From contig NC_061816.1 of assembly GCF_021462225.1 (NCBI RefSeq), forward strand, positions 3,939,249 through 4,003,248: 64,000 bases of DNA, read 5' to 3'. Below are positions 11,261 through 23,789 of the stretch, piece after piece. Each line of letters starts with the position of its first letter. The stretch's first letter is position 1. This DNA comes from Girardinichthys multiradiatus. Lineage: Eukaryota; Chordata; Actinopteri; Cyprinodontiformes; Goodeidae. The position numbers and the translations under genes are program-made. The notes under the pieces were generated by a model. That model was not told the DNA's origin and ran no database searches. It saw only the letters and a list, made by a program, of their open reading frames with translations.

Positions 11261-11479
11261 GAGCTCGGATATTCCGACTTCCTATTTGATGAGAATTTGT
11301 GCCTCTCTGTGTTTTTTTCTCTTTCATCTTATAATTTTATGTGTGCCTTAAACTTTTACAACCTGGTATTTCTTTTGTATATACATGCCACTCGTTTCTG
11401 TACAGTTTGTTCCAAATGTTTAATAAAAAAACAAAAATGCGACTTCCGAGTAGAAATGTTCTTCTTCTTTAGTTTTTAA

Positions 11480-12300
11480 CGGCAGGTTGCATCCATCATT
11501 GTTGCACTACTACCAGCTCTTGGATTTAACTCCTCATTATTTGTTTCCTCAAATTCTATTAATCAGACCAGTATTTTTCAAAAAACGAAATATCTTTCCC
11601 CTCCATCACTATTCAACTGATAAACCACATAATCACATTTCAGCTCTCTATTACAACCTATTTCCACACTCAATAATCTTCTTAGACTCACATATTTCTC
11701 ACAATTTATAAAAACATGTTCCATCGTTTCTATAGAATTACACCAATTAGATAAACCAGTAAGATGTTTCCCCTTCTTAAAAAGAGTGCCAATCAACAAA
11801 CTATGACCAGTTCTTATTCTATTTATAATTACATCTATGAATAAATATATATATTATATATTAAATATATATAATTATATCCTCCCTCCTATTTAATCCT
11901 CTCATTCTTGTAACATCAACTGTATTTTGAATCCTATCTAAATGTCTCCCTTTTATCTCATTATCTCACCTCATTTTCCATAACTTCTTACTTTCTTTCC
12001 AAACTATACTTTTACCTTCAGATTTAAACAACTTGGTTGGCTTTTCAATATCTACTTTTTTAACAGTTTCCTTAGCCAACCTATCTGCTCTTTCATTACC
12101 CAAAATACCTATATGATCATTAGTCCATATTATTACTATATTTTTGTTTGGTTCACATAATCTATGATGAACAAAAATAATCTCTTAAAGTATTGTCAAA
12201 ATAAGGTGAAATCTTTCCATATAATCCATGCAACATTTAGTAACTGTACAGTTACTAATCTATCCAATCATGCCTTAATGACATCAAAATATGTTTATCA
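11480..12300 (-). mobile_element. I-clade LINE, RNase H and C-terminal part
   Basis: On the minus strand around 12040-12150 the frame reads IIWTNDHIGILGNERADRLA, an RNase H signature. Further on (11578-11799) come GTLFKKGKHLTG, CNWC and ETMEHVFINCEKY, the Cys/His tail of I-type LINE ORF2. Stops interrupt it. RNase H puts it in the I/R1 group, unlike the other LINEs nearby. The pieces at 34.7-36.3 and 46.4-48.2 kb cover the other domains. Confidence 0.75.
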
Positions 12301-13527
12301 CAAAACTTTTTTTGTTTGAATGAATCCAAAGTTCATACTCCTTGGTCCTTCTAGCTAAGCAAATGCGTTAAATGAGTTCATGAAATCTGCTCACTAATAC
12401 ATGCCCCTGAACGCTCTCCATTTCGTGTCAGTGCACGTTCACCCTCCTGCAGGTCCCACAAGGCCTCTGGTCGTTCTCTCTTCTGATGTGAGCAGATGTA
12501 AGCTCTGACATGGCCCATGAGTGCCACTGTAATATTTACATCTCAGATAATTGTGTAGAGTTGGCGTTTATCTCTTTCTCCCTCTCAAATTTCTTATTTC
12601 AATGGACAGTGCATCAAGGTCAAGAAAGAATGCTTCACCTAATAAATGCAGCATTGCTATTTTTTACTCATTTTTCCTTTTTTTTTTTATAGGAGCATGC
12701 AGGCGTTACTATGAACATTGTAAGAGGATCACAGACTGATTGAAGAGAACAAGATCAAACAAGACTGAAGACATAAAGCCCTGAATAACAGGAGGCACAG
12801 AGTAAGGATATAACTATCCTAAGCACTATTTTTGGACAAGATAATTCTCAGACGACACTGTTGTTCTGTCCCTTCTCCAAGATGCTAACCATGAGCATGA
12901 CCTGGCCTTTTCCTCTTTTATCACCTGGTGTTATGAAAATAATTTAGACCTTAATTTGTCAAAATAAAAGAGCGTATTATAGACATGTCAATCCATTGAG
13001 CCACACAGTAGCACAAGATGCGTCAACTGTTTTATTTGTTTTGTTTTTTTTACTCTAATTTTAATTGAGACTTTTTCTTCATACAGGTGACAGACAACTT
13101 CAGGTAGAATAATAAAAATTTTTAAATGATGATTTATTTTTTATGTACTGACCAATAAATGAGAATTTACAGAGCTACTGTCAACACAGATTTGTGTCTG
13201 TTTGACCACATTTGTAAAATCAGTAAACACTTAATTTGTAAGAAATTAATGCTGGAAGCTTATATACACAGGACAAAGTGATATTGTGAAAATTAATCTT
13301 AAGAATTTAGCATTTTCTGCATGCCTTTTTAGATATGAGGGTAAGTTTTTGAATGCAGATAGCTCAGTGTTTTGATGCAAACACGGGTGGCTTTAGAAAC
13401 AGATAAATATTCTAAAATGTAGTGAAATAAAAAAGTTCAGAAGATGATACATCCACTTAATCTTTCATTGATTGTGTTTATACATGTTTTTATTACCAAT
13501 TTTGACTTCCATTTTTGTAATTTTTCA
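12301..13527. other. No gene recognised
   Basis: AT-rich sequence. A short open stretch after a T-rich tract and AG at about 12692 (CRRYYEHCKRITD) could be exon debris but cannot be supported. Confidence 0.4.
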
Positions 13528-13528
13528 G

Positions 13529-13717
13529 CTACTTAATGCACACAAGGAGGTGGCCAGAGAGTTGCTGAGTGCTGAAGATCTACTAAAGTGCCAGGGAGCT
13601 CTTGAGGAAAGGTTTACTTACAACTCAAGGCTGGTCCACCGTAGAGTGACCAGTGGTGTGGTCAGCCTGCGAGAGATTCCCAACGGGATTAATCCCATGT
13701 ATCTTAAAGGAATATAA
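13529..13717 (+). pseudogene. Possible orphan terminal exon, unknown protein
   Basis: After a good acceptor (TTTTTGTAATTTTTCAG) the frame reads LLNAHKEVARELLSAEDLL, then LEERFTYNSRLVHRR and GINPMYLKGI before TAA. The composition is protein-like (charged, helical, few rare residues), unlike its AT-rich surroundings. I do not recognise the family and see no matching upstream exon, so it may be exon debris of a transposon or gene. Confidence 0.3.
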
Positions 13718-13719
13718 TA

Positions 13720-14329
13720 TTTAAAACAGGGTGTTGTTCAAGGAACATTTTTGTATAGCGTTTTAAGTGCTTACGACAGGTTGTCAGGTGTTTGTAATTC
13801 TTCTCATTTTGGTGTTAAACAAATCTATTGCAAAAGGTTAAAACTAAGTATTGATTTTTTTATTTACAATCTTTTTAAGAAAATTTTGAGTTTTATATAA
13901 TAAAACCATTTCAATGTTCTCTGTGTTTTGAGTCATTGTGCGTTACAATTTATGTGCCTACTCCACAGTGGTTGTTGGTTCATGATAAACAGCAGGCTAC
14001 TTCAATAAACCAAATTTTCTCTATGTAACTGTATTGTTATATTTGTATTCAAAATACTTTGCTATTGGTTAGTGGTTACGTAACAATATTACAATATAGA
14101 TTCCAATCAGTACAACATGACACTTTTTCAGCTGTATGTGCATGGGCCCATAGCAAATATGCAGAATTATAGTAAAGTGTATATAAATCTGTTTCAACTG
14201 GGAATTTTCTACCCTCGAAGTTGTTTTTGACCTAAAAATGTAGAATTATTTTGTAATAAAAAAAAAGTTAAACTAGATATTTCAGTTTGAAATACCTGAT
14301 GCGTTACAGGAATAAATACCATCTTGCAA
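13720..14329. other. No gene recognised
   Basis: AT-rich sequence without supported features. Confidence 0.4.
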
Positions 14330-14845
14330 ATGTCATGTGTAGGATGTGAAGATCCCAGATGTCATTGTTTAAGGGTTTGGGTTCACTGTAGGATATGTAT
14401 CGAGATCTTCAGAAGATCCAGAAAAAATGCAAGAAAATCCAATTTGGGATCTTCTGAGAATAAAAGCTCAGGATATGTAAGGATAACGGGAAATCTTCAA
14501 AAGATGCATTCAATATACAAAGAAATCCTTAATAGGATCTTAGGAGAATGCGGGCCCAGGATATTAGTGTATACTTCAGGATACGTGTCGAGAGATATTA
14601 GGAAAATCCGTTTAAAAGGCAAGAAGATCGTGGGTGGATCCTCTGAAAATCCGTGTGTTGGATTTTATCAGTATACTCCAGACATAAGTATCCGAAGTCC
14701 GGATATCTCCAGATGCAAAGTAGTCCCGATCCTGAATTATCCGGAATTTGCATACCTCAAATATGCATTTTGCATATCTTCGGATATGTCCTATATCTTT
14801 GAAAAATACGGAAAAAAATACGGGTTGCATCTTCCCGGATTCCAA
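14330..14845. repeat. GGATAT/AGATCTTC-rich degenerate repeat island
   Basis: Three diverged direct units begin with AGGATAT at 14390, 14470 and 14558 (spacings 80 and 88 bp). The first two share the order AGGATATGT, ATCTTCA.AAGAT, AAATCC and GGATCTT. From about 14690 the same motifs appear in the opposite orientation (TATCCGAAG, CCGGATATC, CTTCGGATATGTCC). A 192-codon frame crosses the island, but its protein is repetitive and I do not think it is a gene. Confidence 0.6.
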
Positions 14846-14849
14846 TCCT

Positions 14850-15435
14850 TTTTGTCCAGTGTTAGTTTAACAGATTTAATATTCATAAATGTTGTTTCAT
14901 AAAATCTTCACCAACTGAGAAGATGTCAAAAAATGAGTTTTTGTTATTTTATACTTTAAATAAATGAATTCAGCCCCTGTTTATCTTTCATAGCAGAATT
15001 GAATTTGTTATTAACCCATTTTAACATATTTATTTTAGTTTTTGTTAAGATATTTTTGTTTGTATAGTTTGCTGTAAAATGTAACTATTAGAAATGTTAA
15101 TTCTCTCCATCAGGTGTGATGTTAGCAAGTTTCTTGTTTTTAATGTAGATAATTTCTTTCTCCTCTTATTAGTTTTGTCCTAATTTTGTCCCAATTAGTT
15201 AAGGAGGCATATTTAAGTTGTCTGATACAGAAAAATCTGTAAATGTGAAGATGTCGATGTCTTAAACTCTTTGTGTGTTTTTCTCTATGAATATTTTACT
15301 GTTTTGGTTAATAAAAAAGGTTTGTAGCGCTGTAGCTAACTGGTTTCCAGCTTCAGATCAGCGAGTTAACTGGTTCCCAGTCAGATAAATGAATACAGAT
15401 TCTTCTCCTGGGTTTCTTCAATGTTTTCTCAGTAA
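14850..15435. other. No gene recognised
   Basis: AT-rich intergenic sequence. Confidence 0.4.
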
Positions 15436-15439
15436 TTGT

Positions 15440-15527
15440 GAATTAGAAGCAGCTCCACAGAGTTGAAAACAGCTCCACAGAGACTCAGAGCGGAGCTACC
15501 GATGCTAACAGACTGCAGCAGCAGCTT
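15440..15527. repeat. Direct repeat with 17655-17721
   Basis: GAATTAGAAGCAGCTCCACAG and CGGAGCTACCGATGCTAACA occur in both places in the same orientation; the first copy has an extra internal duplication of the CAGCTCCACAGAG phrase. Its class is unknown. Confidence 0.7.
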
Positions 15528-15900
15528 CAGAGGAGCTGTGGCTCCTAAACTCCAAGCAGAGGTTCAGCTCCAACAGACAGATGAAACTAAGCTCTACAAC
15601 TCTGCTTTAAACGCTAAGATGCTGAGCTTCTACTTTAAAGTTAGGAAAATATTTATGAAATGTTAAATTATGGAAACAGTCAGAATAATGATGATGTCTT
15701 AGCAGCGGAGCCGCAAAATTAAACTCTTTATCAGAGCAGGGCGGTTATTATTTCCCTCTACTGGACACAGACGGTAACTGCAGCTAATTAATCAAGGTGA
15801 AGAATTTACAGATCATTCACTTCCGGTCTGTCCTTTCACATTAAGGCAATAAAAACACGTTAATAGTTTCCTCCGTTATTAGTGGAATAAAAGGATCTTT

Positions 15901-15982
15901 AAGTGGAAAGCTGTTTTCTCCCTGAAACATTTTACTTTTAGTCAGAAATCAGCCAATTCAACTCTTTGCTGAGGCAAATTTA
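15901..15982. repeat. Inverted repeat with 17541-17620
   Basis: GCTGTTTTCTCCCTGAAA, ACTTTTAGTCAGAAA and CTCTTTGCTGAGG reappear in reverse complement at 17541-17620, roughly 80% alike. Tc1 copy B lies between the two arms. Confidence 0.65.
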
Positions 15983-16228
15983 TTATTTTCTTAATTAAAC
16001 CCTGATTCCTTTCTCATTATTGTTTTTTACCATAAATAAACTTGATTAAATTTAAAACAGCATATTTTACAACTTTGAAAATAACTAAAGAATGATAAAT
16101 AATTTTACTATTTCTATACAGTTGTTTGACACCTTGTGGTCTGTCTCTGATCAACTTCACTGTAAATATGAGTCTGAAATATGTAGATTTTTATTTTCAG
16201 GATAATTCATACAGTCTATTTAGTTATA

Positions 16229-17162
16229 CAGGTCCTTCTCAAAATATTAGCATATTGTGATAAAGTTCATTATTTTCCATAATGTCATGATGAAAATTTA
16301 ACATTCATATATTTTAGATTCATTGCACACTAATTAAAATATTTCAATATAAATCAAGGTGCCAGAGTCTGGAGGAAGACTGGGGAGAAGGAAATGCCAA
16401 AATGCCAGAAGTCCAGTGTCAAGTACCCACAGTCAGTGATGGTCTGGGGTGCCGTGTCAGCTGCTGGTGTTGGTCCACTGTGTTTTATCAAGGGCAGGGT
16501 CAATGCAGCTAGCTATCAGGAGATTTTGAAGCACTTCATGCTTCCATCTGCTGAAAAGCTTTATGGAGATGAAGATTTCATTTTTCAGCACGACCTGGCA
16601 CCTGCTCACAGTGCCAAAACCACTGGTAAATGGTTTACTGACCATGGTATCACTGTGCTCAATTGGCCTGCCAACTCTCCTGACCTGAACCCCATAGAGA
16701 ATCTGTGGGATATTGTGAAGAGAACGTTGAGAGACTCAAGACCCAACACTCTGGATGAGCTAAAGGCCGCTATCGAAGCATCCTGGGCCTCCATAAGACC
16801 TCAGCAGTGCCACAGGCTGATTGCCTCCATGCCACACCACATTGAAGCAGTAATGTCTGCCAAAGGATTCCCGACCAAGTATTGAGTGCATAACTGTACA
16901 TGATTATTTGAAGGTTGACGTTTTTTGTATTAAAAACACTTTTCTTTTATTGGTCGGATGAAATATGCTAATTTTGTGAGATAGGAATTTTGGGTTTTCA
17001 TGAGCTGTATGCCAAAATCATCCGTATTAAGACAATAAAAGACCTGAAATATTTCAGTTAGTGTGCAATGAATCTAAAATATATGAATGTTAAATTTTCA
17101 TCATTACATTATGGAAAATAATTAACTTTATCACAATATGCTAATATTTTGAGAAGGACTTG
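16229..17162 (+). mobile_element. Tc1 element, copy B (internal deletion)
   Basis: Same family as copies A, C and D, in the opposite orientation. TA lies at 16227-16228 and 17163-17164. The 934-bp element has lost the left half of the transposase gene: the left inverted repeat joins directly to the middle of the gene at about 16350. The right terminus has a substitution (GGACTTG for GGACCTG). Confidence 0.9.
16394..16885 (+). pseudogene. Tc1 transposase C-terminal half, copy B
   Basis: Open from MPKCQKSSV to the normal PTKY stop. The second catalytic Asp ([10 protein letters not shown]) and the Glu (LNPIENLW) are intact, but the N-terminal HTH and first Asp are deleted. It cannot act alone. 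Confidence 0.9.
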
Positions 17163-17164
17163 TA

Positions 17165-18269
17165 TTTATTGTTTTCACAGCAGAAGGACATTATGTCTGA
17201 TTTTTGTTATATTTTGTTTTTAGCTAAATGAGGTGAAAACTAATAGACACAAAGGAAACAATTCATGATAACTATGTTTAATTATAAATAATAATAATAA
17301 TAACAAATACTTATTTCTCAATGGTGGTGAGTTATTGTAATTACTATTATTCATATTGTTCAATTAGATGTATTGTTTATGTTTGTTGTAATTTAAGTTT
17401 TTATCAGTCAATAAAATCAGCTTAAATTACTGTTGTTAAACATGAATAAGATTCCCTGCAGGGTTTAATTTAGTCTCATCAGAAACATCCTGTTAATATA
17501 AATATGGCAGCTAGCTTTATAATTCAGTGTATTGTCATAAAGTCTCCTCAGCAAAGAACTTATTTCATCGTTTTCTGACTAAAAGTCTAATATTTCAGGG
17601 AGAAAACAGTTTCAACTTAAAGAAAACTATAAAATCATCATTTTCTCTGTTAGAGTGAATTAGAAGCAGCTCCACAGAGACTCAGAGCGGAGCTACCGAT
17701 GCTAACAGACTCCAGCAGCAGGTTGAGACACCTTGGAGGAGGTTTTTAGCTCTGAAGCTGATCTTCACTTCTGCTTCCTGTTTTACACACAAACTCAGAT
17801 CATCAGCAGCTGCAGATCTACAAGCTGATGTTGAACAGCAGCATCTGTCTTTCAGTTTACAGTCACTAATATTTTTATCATTAATCAAATTCATTATTAA
17901 ACTAATGTAAACGATTGTAGTGTGTAATTACTGTCTGCGACCACAGGAGGGCGGTATCAAGACCGAGTTTAGGGCCAAAATGATTAAAATCTTAATTTTT
18001 GTTTTTGTTTGTTAAATTATTATTATGTGTATCTCTATATGTGTCTCTATGATTATTAATGAATGTCCATCTCTAATAACATACATGTATAAAATATGTA
18101 GATTGTTATTTACAGGGTTATATCAATAGATGTAATCAGAAAGTATTTAATGAAAATATAAAGTTTAACAGTTTTGTTTCTTTATAACTAGTCACTGCCC
18201 TCTGGTGGTGATGTGTTGTAACTACAGATATTCATCATATTTATTGTTCAACAGGATGGATTGTTTTTC
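17165..18269. other. No gene; repeat arms only
   Basis: Holds the second copies of the two repeats described at 15440 and 15901, an (ATA)n tract near 17287 and otherwise AT-rich sequence. Confidence 0.4.
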
Positions 18270-20870
18270 TTCAATGGTGATTTTAGGGGGGGGGGCAAGG
18301 GTCAGCGCGCCACCCCTGGTCGTTGTTCAACTTCGTCAACTCAAGAAACAAGAGAAACGCTGTCAATCAATGGTGATGTCTGACTGACGGATCTAGGATC
18401 AGTTTTGCACGTTTAACACAATAATGACTGAGGCTGCAGAGCTGATTTCTAATCAGCGGAGGTTTTCTCGAGTGACCTTGCAGGTCAGAGGTCAGTAGAG
18501 CCACGCTGCATCTTGCTGCCTGCAGCTAAGCTCTAACAGAGACAGCATTCATTGGAACTGGATAAAAACGGATTCAGACAATTGAGAGGTATGTAATATT
18601 TTATTATATTTTATTTAATGTTTTATTAAGTCGGAATTTGCTCTGAATGTGTAGGAAAAAACTTTATTTAGCAAACTTTATATAAGTAGCAGCAGCTAAA
18701 AGACAAGAACAAGTTAACTAGTGTAGCAGCAGCCTGCAAAGCAAGTTAGTTTTAACCTCAGTTGCTTTTTTGTTGTTATTAATGAGATAAATTGAAGATG
18801 AAACGGGTCTGGACTGAAGACTGGGGTTATTTTGCTGATGTGTGTGTTCAATATCTAAAGCTGATGTCATATTTTTCACTAAGCAGTGGAAGAAATGTGA
18901 CAGTCGTGTCAACAACAAACGGGCTTATTTGCAGTTCTGGGGAAATAAATCAGGACACCATGCAGTTTGAAATACAACCAAAATACTAAATGATCTTAAA
19001 GAAAAACATTGAACTGTACATTGATTGGTTATACATTCTTAACATATTTAAGGTTGGTTCAGCACTTTTTTCCAGCGCTGTATTTGCTCTGTGTTTTAAA
19101 TGCTGTTTAGATACTTTTTTCTCTTAGAGATTAAGGACTAGGCTTCATTTTCACAACTCACATATTTTAGACAATAGGCAGACCAACCTGCATTCAAATG
19201 CCACAAATGTTAGAGATCCAATGTGTTGATTGTGCTATTAAGTGTAAAAAGAACATAATTATACAGATTGTTGAAACTTCCTTGTTTTCTAAACGTTTTT
19301 AATGAAGTCAAAGCCCCAGAAACACCTTAAATTTGTACACTGATTTAAACTCAATTCAATGATCCCTCTTGATATTGTAGTTCTAGCTGCACGAAGTGAG
19401 TTGACTGACTGGTTGATTGAATGATTGATTGGTTGCATGATTGAGTGATTGAATTACATTTCCTCCAGAGATATTAAGAGAAGATGAAGAGAAGCAAAGA
19501 TCTTCAGAGCTTCTTCAGCTTCTACCAGCAGCAGCACAAAGGTCCACACAAGCCAGCAGCCTGGTGATGAAGATGATGAGCCGTCCACTCCCCCAATACA
19601 GGATGGTAGGTTATGCATGGAGAGTTTGAATTACAGTTACAACTTTCTGAAATACGACACACACAATTAAAACAGTTGACAAATGTGAAGACAGAAGAAC
19701 AAGGTGTGTGTGTGTGTGTGTGTGTCATTTTAAACCATCCTTGTATTCCCACAGTTGACCAGCAACACTTAGAGGAGGAAACTGGTTGTGAACCAACATT
19801 GTCTGGAGCTCCACCTACTAAGCAGGTATGTCAGGTTCAGATGTAATTCATGAACATGTTACTTGAAGTTGTTGTGTTCTCTCTCTCATACTTGAGTTCA
19901 TTTACTATAAAAAACAAAAGATTGTCTAATTGTGTTTGATATTTCTATGTGAATACATAGAAAACGTCAGACCTAAACATAGAAAATCTCAATAGAATAT
20001 CAAGAACAATATGTGACACTAATCTCTCCACATTCAGTCTGTTTAATGGTTGTTGTTTTTACTGCTTCAGGCGACACTGATGACAGAGATCCTCCTAATG
20101 TTGTACCTGCTGCTCCACCTGGACCGTACGGTATGTTGGGACATTTTATCTTTCAGTTCACACAGCATTATGATTTCCTTCTTTCATTTTAAGTAACATT
20201 GAAATATGGATCACATTTTCAATTTGTAACTTGTCATTTTGAATAAAACCTTGTAAAAACTGAAGCAAGTGCTTATCACGATTCTTTATATTTTACAGAC
20301 ATTTCACCGTCCAGAGCAGCAGGTCCTCGTCTCAGCATTTTCCCACAAACCCTGCAAGGCGACAGGAAGAGGTCCTTCAAAGGCGAGTGTTACAAACAGC
20401 ACCCATGGCTTGAGTCTCACAAAGTAAAAACTCTGCCTACTGATTTGTGTGCAGACATTTTTCTTTGCTAAATACTCAAGCATCTGCATTTACTTCATCT
20501 ATGGGATTCTGGAACTGGAAAAAGGCGATGGATTTAAAGTACATGAAAGGTCAAAGGGTCATGTCAATGCCATGTTTGCATGGGGTGAGCACAAGAAGGC
20601 AGCACTAACCGATTCTTCAATATGTGATGCTCTCAATGAAGCATATAAACAGAAAATAAAAGAGAATGGAAAATATATTAAAACAGTGGCTGAAGTGCTC
20701 CTTTTGACTGCAACACAAAACAACGAGGTCACCGTGAGACAGAGGAGGCAGCTAACAGAGGAAACTTCTTAGAAATATTAGAAATGATTGCAAAGCATGA
20801 CCCAGTGGTAGAGAAAATAATGAAAGGAAAGCAGAATGCAACACACCCTCCATTTCTGCTACCTGTGTGA
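18270..20870 (+). mobile_element. hAT element (TTF-type zinc-finger transposase), decayed
   Basis: A G-rich start (TTTAGGGGGGGGGG...CGCGCCACCCC) is followed by an exon-like 5' segment ending GAGAG/GTATGT near 18590. Next come a start at 19484 (MKRSKDLQSFFSFYQQ), an acidic segment in another frame, and at 20300-20420 GPRLSIFPQTLQGDRKRSFK and YKQHPWLESH, the TTF-type finger region of ZMYM/hAT transposases. Around 20600-20810 come YIKTVAEVLLLTATQN and FLEILEMIAKHDP. The catalytic RNase H-like core and dimerisation region are absent. Frameshifts occur in the CAG-rich segment and near 20460. The left boundary is uncertain. Confidence 0.65.
19703..19725. repeat. (TG)n microsatellite
   Basis: Perfect TG dinucleotide run inside the hAT element's intron. 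Confidence 0.9.
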
Positions 20871-20879
20871 CCCCTTCTC

Positions 20880-21719
20880 TTTTCCAATGGTTATAATCAG
20901 TCTGACAGAGAGAGGTATCCCAATCATTGTGGTTTTTAGTATAACAATGACCATCAGTGGGACCCTTTGTGGGGTTCCTTGAGACGACATTGTTGTAAAT
21001 AAGCGCCATTTAACTAAATAATCTGAACTGAAACTATCTGTGTAGTTATGCTGCTATAGGCTTAGGCTGCTGGAGGAAATAATAACCACTTTCACCGTCT
21101 TCGCTACATTCTCACACTACTCTCCAATTTTGCATTATTTGCTGTTATTTCAGCTTTTAACTTTGTTCTCTCTTTTCTCTTCCTAGAAGCTACACCTGGC
21201 CTGACTCTGTGTCTACCTGTGACACATTTCTGGAGAGGGGAATTGTCCGAGCTTCTGCTGGTAACAACTTAATGCTCACCCTCTACCGATGATCCACATA
21301 GCCCTGTCTTTTAGTGTTTAACCCTTTCTCTCTCCTAGACATGGAAATTGACTGAACTTTTACTGTAACTAATTATATGTGCTCTCTTTCAGACTCTAAC
21401 CTTGAAAACTGGCTCAGAGTTTATCTGTTCTTTCTTTCTAGGTGAAATGACTAAAGGAGCTACATCCATTAACATTTACTTTTCCTTCCCATAGAAAGTA
21501 CTCCTTGATCAGTGCTTCTTTGTTCTCTGTGTCTCTGCTCTGTTCTCTCTAACCCCCAGTCGGTCGTGACAGATGGCCGCTCACACTGAGCCCGGTTCTG
21601 GTTCTGCTGGAGGTTTCTTCCTGTTAAAAGGGAGTTTTTCCTCTCCACTGTCGCTACATGCATGCTCAGTATGAGGGATTGCTGCAAAGTCAACGCCAGT
21701 GACTGTCCACTGTCTCTAC
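20880..21719. repeat. Widespread teleost interspersed repeat
   Basis: CCGCTCACACTGAGCCC, GTTTCTTCCTGTTAAAAGGG and TTCCTCTCCACTGTCGC are the core of a repeat found throughout teleost genomes. Its usual 3' end (CCTTGAGACGACATTGTTG...) is found separately at about 20970-21000, ahead of the core, so the copy is rearranged or two copies abut. Class not decided here. Confidence 0.6.
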
Positions 21720-21990
21720 AGTGGACGATCAGGCCATGCTCACTGAGCTGCACAAACAGCTCCTGGAGATGCACCATGTGTTCCTCCGCAGAAGGACAAG
21801 GCACCAGGATATTATCCAAATAGACAAACAAAAACAGCATGCCCTGCAGTAACGAGTCCATGATTCGCTGGAACGTCTGTGTAGCACCTTTAAGGCCAAA
21901 CGGGATCCGTAAAAACTCAAAAAGACTTAAAGGAGCGATAACTGCAGTTTTGGGTACATTTAACTGATGGTTTTGTTGTCCGATGAACTA
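21720..21990 (-). mobile_element. Ty3/gypsy reverse transcriptase fragment
   Basis: The minus strand encodes FLRIPFGLKGATQTFQRIMD, then LFVYLDNILV (catalytic box YLDD changed to YLDN) and HLQELFVQLSEHGLIV, a typical gypsy RT run. The rest of pol is absent and the frame ends in the neighbouring repeat. Confidence 0.8.
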
Positions 21991-21999
21991 ACCCTTCCC

Positions 22000-23789
22000 T
22001 CCTACTTCCCTATTTCTAAGGGGATTGCTCAATCCAGTTCTCCATCCAACGGTTCCGGACTTCCCTAAACCTGGATGGTCTTACTTAGCAGGTTTACTGG
22101 AAAATCTGTTTAAGCTGGTGTCGGGAAATGACACGCCTAACCTCTAACAGCCTGCATCCAAAAGTCTCACCCTTCTTCAACTGGTAGGCTGGACAACTGA
22201 GTAGTCCACAGCAGTCATCCACTCCTCGACAGTTACTTCTGTTAACGGCGGCTCATTACCTATTTTACAACTTTCAATTGGTATATGGGTTAGGTTGATT
22301 TTAGTGGCTCAGCACGAGCCCCTAGGGCATTGTTTTAACAAGTTTGGCTTAAGGCAACCTATAAAAACCTCCTAAAATCATTTGGAACCAGGCAACAAGA
22401 CTTTTTACCACCAACGAAAAACCCAAAAATAAGGAGACTCAAATAATTGACTGTCCACAATAAATCTAGAATTTTATATGCTTTATTTAATTAGTAATGC
22501 TTTTGCAGGTGCCAGTAACAGATTAACAATCAGCAAAACTTAAAAAAATTGAATAATAGAAATAAATAAATCAACTTAACCTATCTTACCCTAAAGCTGA
22601 AACTGGTAAGGCTGAAGAGGCTTTGGAGACGGAGGTTCACCATGGATCCGACTGGAATGATTTCTTCAATAGGCAACAAGTGATTGTTTTCTTGGATGAG
22701 AGGCAAATCTTCAGTTTTCTTCCTCTACGTGGACAGGCGCTGATGCTCGGGGTTTCAATGGTAAAGTTGAAAAAAAAAAAATTTTCAATTTAAAAAACGG
22801 AAACTTTGTTGGCATATGTTTCAAAAGTCGGTAGCTTCCAGAGCCTGAATAGTTGTAGGAAACCTTTGAGGTGTAATTGAGGTTGGTTCAAGATTTCCAG
22901 AAGCCTGAAACTTAGAGCAATCAGTTGTTCACTGACCAAGTTCATTTCAATTGTCTTGGTAAAAATGCAACAGATGAAATTCAGATTCTCAATTCTGAGT
23001 TGCAGCTCTTCTCAGGGCACACGGGTTGATCCTCTCTATAATGCAGAATTGTCAGCGGGGCTGCGTCTCCGGTCTTCTGATTCATCTGTAGCTTCTTTCT
23101 TTGTCCCATCTTGTTCGCTGGTCTTCTGCGAGGAAACAACCCCGTTTCTTTCTTTGGCAGTTTTTATAGTGCAGATAGCCTCACTGCTCATCCCCTGTTG
23201 CTGGGCAAGCTATCCAATCATTGAGTTACATGGTTGCCGTGATTTTTTGTTGCTGTCTCTTGGCCTCCGTAGACAGAGTCATAAACAGCCCCCAGCTGGC
23301 TCCCTGTGTTATGACTTTTGCCTGTTTTTTGACTTTCATGACTGCCGCTCCCATCCTGGTCCGATGACCTTTGCCTGTTTTTTTGACCTTCATGACTGAT
23401 GAAAAACAGTATGAAACTGGCTTCTCGTTTTTCGCTCCCATGCTTGTTATGACTTGAGCTTGCTCGTTGACCTTCCATCCATGCCCAGTTCCCGTGAGCT
23501 GGCTCTGCCCCTCCCGTCCTAATGTTATGTCTCTGCCGCCTCTGGCTCCCAAGCCATAGTGCCCTCCTTATCTGCTCAGCCTCAAGCTTTCTAACACAGT
23601 ATTTATCTGCTTCTTGCTCTCATACCAGTTACAGCTAAAAAAAAAAACATCACTTCATTTTTATTCATACATCACAATTGATTAACATTACCCCTCTTCA
23701 TTACATTTAATAATTGTAGAAAAATAGAAAATCATCATACATGTTGCTGTGATTATACTTGTAGTTTTACACTTCTGAAAAAGATAAGA
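22000..23789. other. No gene; GC-richer non-coding with a short tandem duplication
   Basis: No supported coding sequence. Around 23315-23400 a phrase of about 50 bp (TGACTTTTGCCTGTTTTTTGAC...TTCATGACTG) occurs twice in tandem. Parts may be LTR-element debris adjoining the gypsy fragment, but I cannot show this. Confidence 0.35.

Noticed and set aside
14324..14902. 192-codon open frame in the GGATAT island
   Set aside because: The frame is open because of repeat composition; the opposite strand is also partly open, the protein is repetitive and no domain is visible.
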